This document shows, in pieces, positions 8,601 to 10,697 of a stretch of 10,697 bases of DNA. Source of the DNA: CAYJAD01 sp964372165. Its GTDB lineage: Bacteria; Desulfobacterota; Desulfovibrionia; Desulfovibrionales; Desulfovibrionaceae. Both the position numbers and the translations under genes were made by a program. Every line of letters begins with the position of its first letter. Within the stretch, counting starts at the first letter, position 1. The stretch lies in contig CAYJPT010000077.1 in NCBI GenBank assembly GCA_964372165.1, positions 1 to 10,697 on the forward strand, given 5' to 3'. Below the pieces are notes generated by a model, which saw only the letters and a program-made list of their open reading frames with translations, searched no databases and was not told the DNA's origin.

Positions 8601-8873
8601 GGGACAGGTCTTAACCTAACATCTGCTGATTACGTAATTCACTATGATCCATGGTGGAATCCTGCAGTGGAAAGCCAAGCCACAGACCGCACGCATCGCA
8701 TTGGTCAAACTCGGCAAGTGTTTTCATACAAATTAATTTGTCAAAACACTGTGGAAGAAAAAATATTAAAACTACAAGAAGCTAAACGTGGTGTGGCAGA
8801 AGCCATTATCCCAGGGCAAGACGCCTTGCATTCGCTTACTAGGGAAGACCTGGAGATGCTCTTTGATGTATAA
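5655..8873 (+). CDS. SWIM zinc-finger SNF2/SWI2-family helicase-like ATPase
   Basis: A 1072-residue cytoplasmic ATPase predicted to translocate on double-stranded DNA and remodel protein-DNA complexes. The N-terminal SWIM finger reads CNCAEAFSGVCRH, giving ligands C81, C83, C91 and H93. A long middle region (roughly 100-590) has little recognisable motif content; its later part is where bacterial SNF2-associated domains sit. The ATPase core is complete: ADEMGLGKT (Walker A, 634-642), DEAQ (732-735), LSGTPIENN (S760), LKAGGTGLN (motif V, around 980-987) and QATDRTHRIGQ (motif VI, 1008-1018). All key residues are present, so it should be active. Related SWIM-SNF2 proteins are widespread in bacteria and their targets are mostly undefined. 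The gene stands alone, with its own promoter candidate and terminator. No methylase or nuclease neighbour points to a defence system. Confidence 0.92.
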   Translation: MTRAEKNALRTLVQSFTQDTIPEYIRDSGQYILSEGGVQKINITQNNALWEIAGTIQGEDFQVYTPELIINIDDYLLKHQCNCAEAFSGVCRHVAAISVQFLGDLHDDDAQENPTAIRSDWKLSFRSFFATEMEPEPGRHYLIFRFYPEPGRLLVSFFRGRQNKSGISSVHNEITLEQILRNPEWCELSPQLLEVTRQIGQHQDYYGHKVEIPEGLVSWFFWAVRNEYYIFWQDTEKLCNIESATFVLKLKPEMPPEGFSFSLLLLHEGRPPISLMQHAEEEITFHGQMPIWVCYNKSFYPVQTGLDLSLVYDLLYTKPVVPHDEISEFLDRVWTRLPSTNLFEPQNFLKLMEPIFQPASYNPKLFLDEEGSLLTLEIENIYETIHGEFLLNGPNPDFQTGSYTYSGTTYLVRRHQAEETELLEMLAQMSFQQRSNKLWFLEPEEAITFLLDYYPTLLETFRVYGERALSRYKVRTSQSVITATVESEENEKWFNLDIEIEYDGQSVALEKIWKAWTQGKRYVQLKDGSYASLPETWLEKIAHKLHALGLDISKPPQQKFQQFEAPVLDSLLDDFPTVHTDSFWDNLRDKIRNFREVRIIDTPKGLNADLRAYQQQGISYLNFLSEYGFGGILADEMGLGKTVQTLAFIQYMVEHNLDGPNLIVVPTSVLPNWDREAEKFVPELTRLIIYGTRRENMFKQISSSNLVITTYALLRRDLEEFEKFEFNTIILDEAQNIKNPNTITARSVRHINARMRLCLSGTPIENNLFELWSLFEFLMPGFLGSQHAFQRGIVKPIKDGDAETLDYLRTRVRPFILRRTKAEVAKDLPPKVESVTCCALEEAQAELYSALAHKLKAQVLADVDEKGIGKSQMSILDALLKLRQICCHPRLLKIDIPGFSSNLPSGKFDAFKNMVTDIVEGGHKVLVFSQFVQMLHIIRQWLQASEIPFCYLDGGSKNRFEQVDLFNNDPNIPIFLISLKAGGTGLNLTSADYVIHYDPWWNPAVESQATDRTHRIGQTRQVFSYKLICQNTVEEKILKLQEAKRGVAEAIIPGQDALHSLTREDLEMLFDV

Positions 8874-8910
8874 ACCAATAGTATAATATCTTATTTGGTT
8901 TACTTTTTTT
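8871..8910 (+). terminator. Rho-independent terminator overlapping the helicase stop codon
   Basis: TAAACCAA (8871-8878) pairs perfectly with TTGGTTTA (8895-8902) over eight base pairs. One C and then seven T residues (8904-8910) follow. The first arm begins on the TAA stop codon itself. The stem is AT-rich with few GC pairs, so efficiency is uncertain, but the layout is classical. Confidence 0.65.
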
Positions 8911-8944
8911 CCATGATGCCGCTTTAACATAATCTTATCAAATT

Positions 8945-8977
8945 GCCGAAATACGTACTTAATAGTCGTGTTTCGGC
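8945..8977. other. Strong isolated hairpin between the helicase and the IS cluster
   Basis: GCCGAAATACG (8945-8955) pairs with CGTGTTTCGGC (8967-8977): ten Watson-Crick pairs and one T-G wobble. After a one-base bulge, ACT (8957-8959) pairs with AGT (8964-8966) around a TAAT loop. No T-run follows on the plus strand. It lies after the helicase terminator and about 140 bases before the transposase remnant. It could be a remnant of a mobile-element end, a REP-like unit or a structured RNA. The rest of 8911-9118 shows no gene. Confidence 0.5.
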
Positions 8978-9118
8978 CACGGCATTCTAATTTGCGTCGG
9001 GATTCTCATGCATCTTGACACTTAGCTAAGCATTTTAAATAGTTTTAAAAAATAAACGTTTTTTAATAATATTCTAATAGCTTACACTCATTGCTAAATT
9101 TATTTGGGGGTGAAAGTT

Positions 9119-9545
9119 ATGCTAAGTCGGCTTCAAGTTGCCATGATAGAGGTTTCACAACTTTCTAATCATAAAGGGTATTGGTACAAAGTAGAACATG
9201 TTTTGATTACAATGATTTTGGGTTTATTGTGTTGACTTAGAACTGTTGATAGGATTTACGAATGGAGCAAAGTTGCACATGTTCAAGACTTCTTGAAGAG
9301 AGAATTTTCTATTGAGAAGCTTCCACGTAAAGCTCATTTCTATAACATGCTAACATATGTAAATCAAAAACAATTTAATATTGAGTTTGATAAGTGGCTT
9401 CAAGGTTTACTACAAGAAAACATACAAGAAAAAACAATCGCTATTGATGGTAAGGCGATTTGTTCAACTGGTAAGCTTAGCAAATATAAAAATATCATCA
9501 CCATAGCAAGTGCGATAATAGCTGATAGCGGTCTCATAATATTGA
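9119..9545 (+). pseudogene. Broken and truncated ISAs1-family transposase
   Basis: Starts at an ATG preceded by GGGGGTG (9106-9112). The frame reads into a hydrophobic segment ending GLLC, meets TGA at 9233-9235 (codon 39), and continues without a shift as LRTVDRIYEWSKVAHVQDFL and onward. The continuation carries TIAIDGKAI, the first catalytic aspartate block of ISAs1 (H-repeat) transposases (D110), then IITIASAIIADSGLII. Family members run to about 370 residues, so more than half is missing. The homology fades near 9540, just where IS630 sequence begins, so the IS630 element either landed in it or lies beside a deletion. A GGA or CGA to TGA change would explain the stop, since downstream sequence is conserved in frame. 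The exact right end is uncertain. Confidence 0.7.
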
Positions 9546-9561
9546 CACACCAAATAAACTA

Positions 9562-10680
9562 CAGACATTTTTTATTAAAATGGCATAATAGATGTCATGG
9601 AAAAAGAATTAAAAACGGGTGCAAAGCATCTCACACAAGAAGCACAATATGCACTTAGAAAATCTATCATTCGTTTGCATAAAAAGGGCATGACAGTTTC
9701 ACAACTAGTTGAAACTTTGGATATAAGTAGAAGCTATGTATATGCTACATTAAAAAAATACAATGAAGAAGGCATTGTAGGAATAAAATCGGCAACACGT
9801 GGTAGAAGAACTGGTGAAAAGCGTGTTCTAACTTTAGAGCAAGAAAAAGAAATAATGGCAGCTATTGTGGACAAAACTCCCGACCAATACCGTTTACCAG
9901 GTTGCATGTGGACAAGGGAAAATATATCTATAATGATTCAATGTAGATATGGGATTGAATTGAAGTTGTCTACACTTGGTTATTATTTATCTCGTTGGGG
10001 CTTTAGTGTCCAACGACCAGTCAAGCGAGCTTGCAAGCAAGATGCTGAAAAAATTGATAAATGGCTTAACGAAGAATTTCCAGGCATAACCAAGCGAGCT
10101 CACTCAGAGAATGCCGAAATATTCTTTGGTGATGAAACAGGAATTCAAAATACCGCAAATTACGCCAAAGGCTATTCGTTCAAAGGGAAAACATCGGTTG
10201 TTTATGTTGACTTAAAAATGATTAAAATAAATATGTTATCTGCCATTTCTAAACGTGGTAAATTGCGGTTTATGTTGTACAAGGATAATATGACATCGAA
10301 TAAATTGATTGATTTTATGAGTAGATTGATTAAGGAAGCAGACAAAAAAGTCTTTCTTATACTTGATAATTTGAGAGTTCACCATTCTACGAAAGTGAAG
10401 AAATGGCTTAGCGAACGCATAGATAAAATAGAAGTTTTTTATCTGCCACCTTATGCACCCGAGTATAATCCTGACAAACTTGTCAATAGTGATTTAAAAA
10501 GAAGTATTGGTAACAGCTCCATAGCAAGAACAGAAAAAGAACTTCGACACAGAGCTCGCTCCTGTCTAAAAAAATTACAACTCAATAAAAAGAAAATTTC
10601 TTCCTTCTTTCAATCAAAGTTTACTGCTTATGCTGCATAATTTAAGACCTCTGAACAATTCTTAAAATTTTGCTCATGTC
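9562..10680 (+). mobile_element. IS630-family insertion sequence, ends approximate
   Basis: Defined mainly by its transposase gene. IS630 elements target TA. A TA precedes CAGACAT (left, 9562-9568) and follows ATGTC (right, 10676-10680), giving a 5-6-base inverted match (AGACAT/ATGTCT). Beyond that core the two ends do not match well. An alternative left end with TA at 9540-9541 followed by TTGACA is also possible. The termini are therefore not firmly mapped, and the right end could lie outside the window. Nothing else is visible in 10683-10697. Confidence 0.45.
9597..10640 (+). CDS. IS630-family transposase with altered catalytic residue
   Basis: A 347-residue full-length frame. The N-terminal part is helix-turn-helix DNA-binding (MTVSQLVETLDISRSYVYAT and following). 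The DDE core shows D179 in FFGDETGI and D257 in FLILDNLRVHH, both in the expected context. The third motif reads LPPYAPEYNPDKLVNSDLK. Related transposases have NPDE or NPIE here, so the catalytic glutamate position (residue 294, codon AAA at 10476-10478) is lysine. A single G-to-A change from GAA would do this. The enzyme is therefore probably inactive, unless D293 or E289 substitutes. No Shine-Dalgarno sequence precedes the ATG, which is common for transposases. Its upstream flank is the ISAs1 remnant. Confidence 0.85.
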   Translation: MEKELKTGAKHLTQEAQYALRKSIIRLHKKGMTVSQLVETLDISRSYVYATLKKYNEEGIVGIKSATRGRRTGEKRVLTLEQEKEIMAAIVDKTPDQYRLPGCMWTRENISIMIQCRYGIELKLSTLGYYLSRWGFSVQRPVKRACKQDAEKIDKWLNEEFPGITKRAHSENAEIFFGDETGIQNTANYAKGYSFKGKTSVVYVDLKMIKINMLSAISKRGKLRFMLYKDNMTSNKLIDFMSRLIKEADKKVFLILDNLRVHHSTKVKKWLSERIDKIEVFYLPPYAPEYNPDKLVNSDLKRSIGNSSIARTEKELRHRARSCLKKLQLNKKKISSFFQSKFTAYAA

Positions 10681-10697
10681 TAATTTTGTGATGAAAT

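Noticed and set aside
5655..8873. Helicase as part of a DISARM-like or other SNF2-containing defence system
   Set aside because: No methyltransferase, phospholipase D, DUF1998 or nuclease gene is adjacent; neighbours are a binding protein and IS remnants.
9045..9066. TTAAAAAA/TTTTTTAA inverted repeat as a terminator
   Set aside because: The stem is only A and T with no GC core, and such repeats are expected in sequence this AT-rich.
9233..9235. In-frame TGA as selenocysteine or as tryptophan under an alternative code
   Set aside because: The intact genes use TGG for tryptophan, and their stops are TAA and TAG. The TGA is in a decayed transposase and I see no selenocysteine insertion hairpin right after it, so a nonsense mutation is simpler.
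9293..9658. 121-codon plus-strand frame as a separate gene
   Set aside because: It is the back half of the broken ISAs1 transposase read past its homology into the IS630 5' region, where it overlaps the IS630 gene in another frame.
1..10697. CRISPR array, tRNA or rRNA gene
   Set aside because: No regularly spaced identical repeats, no cloverleaf with a proper T-arm, and no rRNA-like conserved stretch were seen on either strand.

Overview
This is an AT-rich bacterial window of chromosomal character. It holds four intact genes on the left and a decayed insertion-sequence cluster on the right. Three of the four have ordinary housekeeping or envelope roles: a Tim44-domain membrane protein, a bifunctional (p)ppGpp synthetase/hydrolase and a family-5 solute-binding protein. 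The fourth is a SWIM-SNF2 helicase of unknown target. This gene set, with low-GC codon use, would fit a Gram-negative bacterium such as a host-associated, AT-rich member of the Desulfovibrio/Lawsonia group. That is a guess from gene content, not a demonstrated assignment.

Layout. Positions 1-110 are a GC-richer, hairpin-rich block cut by the window edge. A sigma70-like promoter candidate (122-150) precedes the Tim44-like gene (287-1201, +), which ends at a strong bidirectional-looking terminator (1230-1268). The convergent gap to 1494 contains a perfect 24-bp palindrome (1397-1420) and further hairpins, one of which could terminate the minus-strand unit. On the minus strand, a periplasmic solute-binding protein (3671-5419) is followed after 25 nt by a Rel/SpoT-type enzyme (start moved to 3645), so the two look co-transcribed. 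The divergent intergenic region 5420-5654 has an 18-bp repeat in two copies exactly 50 bp apart, a small dyad midway between them, and a promoter candidate for the plus-strand SWIM-SNF2 helicase (5655-8873). The helicase ends in a hairpin that starts on its own stop codon.

From about 8911 onward the sequence is accessory. There is a strong isolated hairpin (8945-8977), an ISAs1-type transposase fragment broken by an in-frame TGA (from 9119), and an IS630-type transposase (9597-10640) that abuts or interrupts that fragment. The IS630 frame is open, but the position where the family carries its third catalytic glutamate reads lysine, so this copy may be inactive.

How the genes relate: only the solute-binding protein and Rel/SpoT pair look like one transcription unit. 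Pairing a peptide-type binding protein with the starvation-alarmone enzyme is suggestive but unproven. I do not see a convincing new multi-gene system here. The best leads are the operator-like repeat upstream of the helicase, the structured convergent gap and the hairpin block at the left edge.
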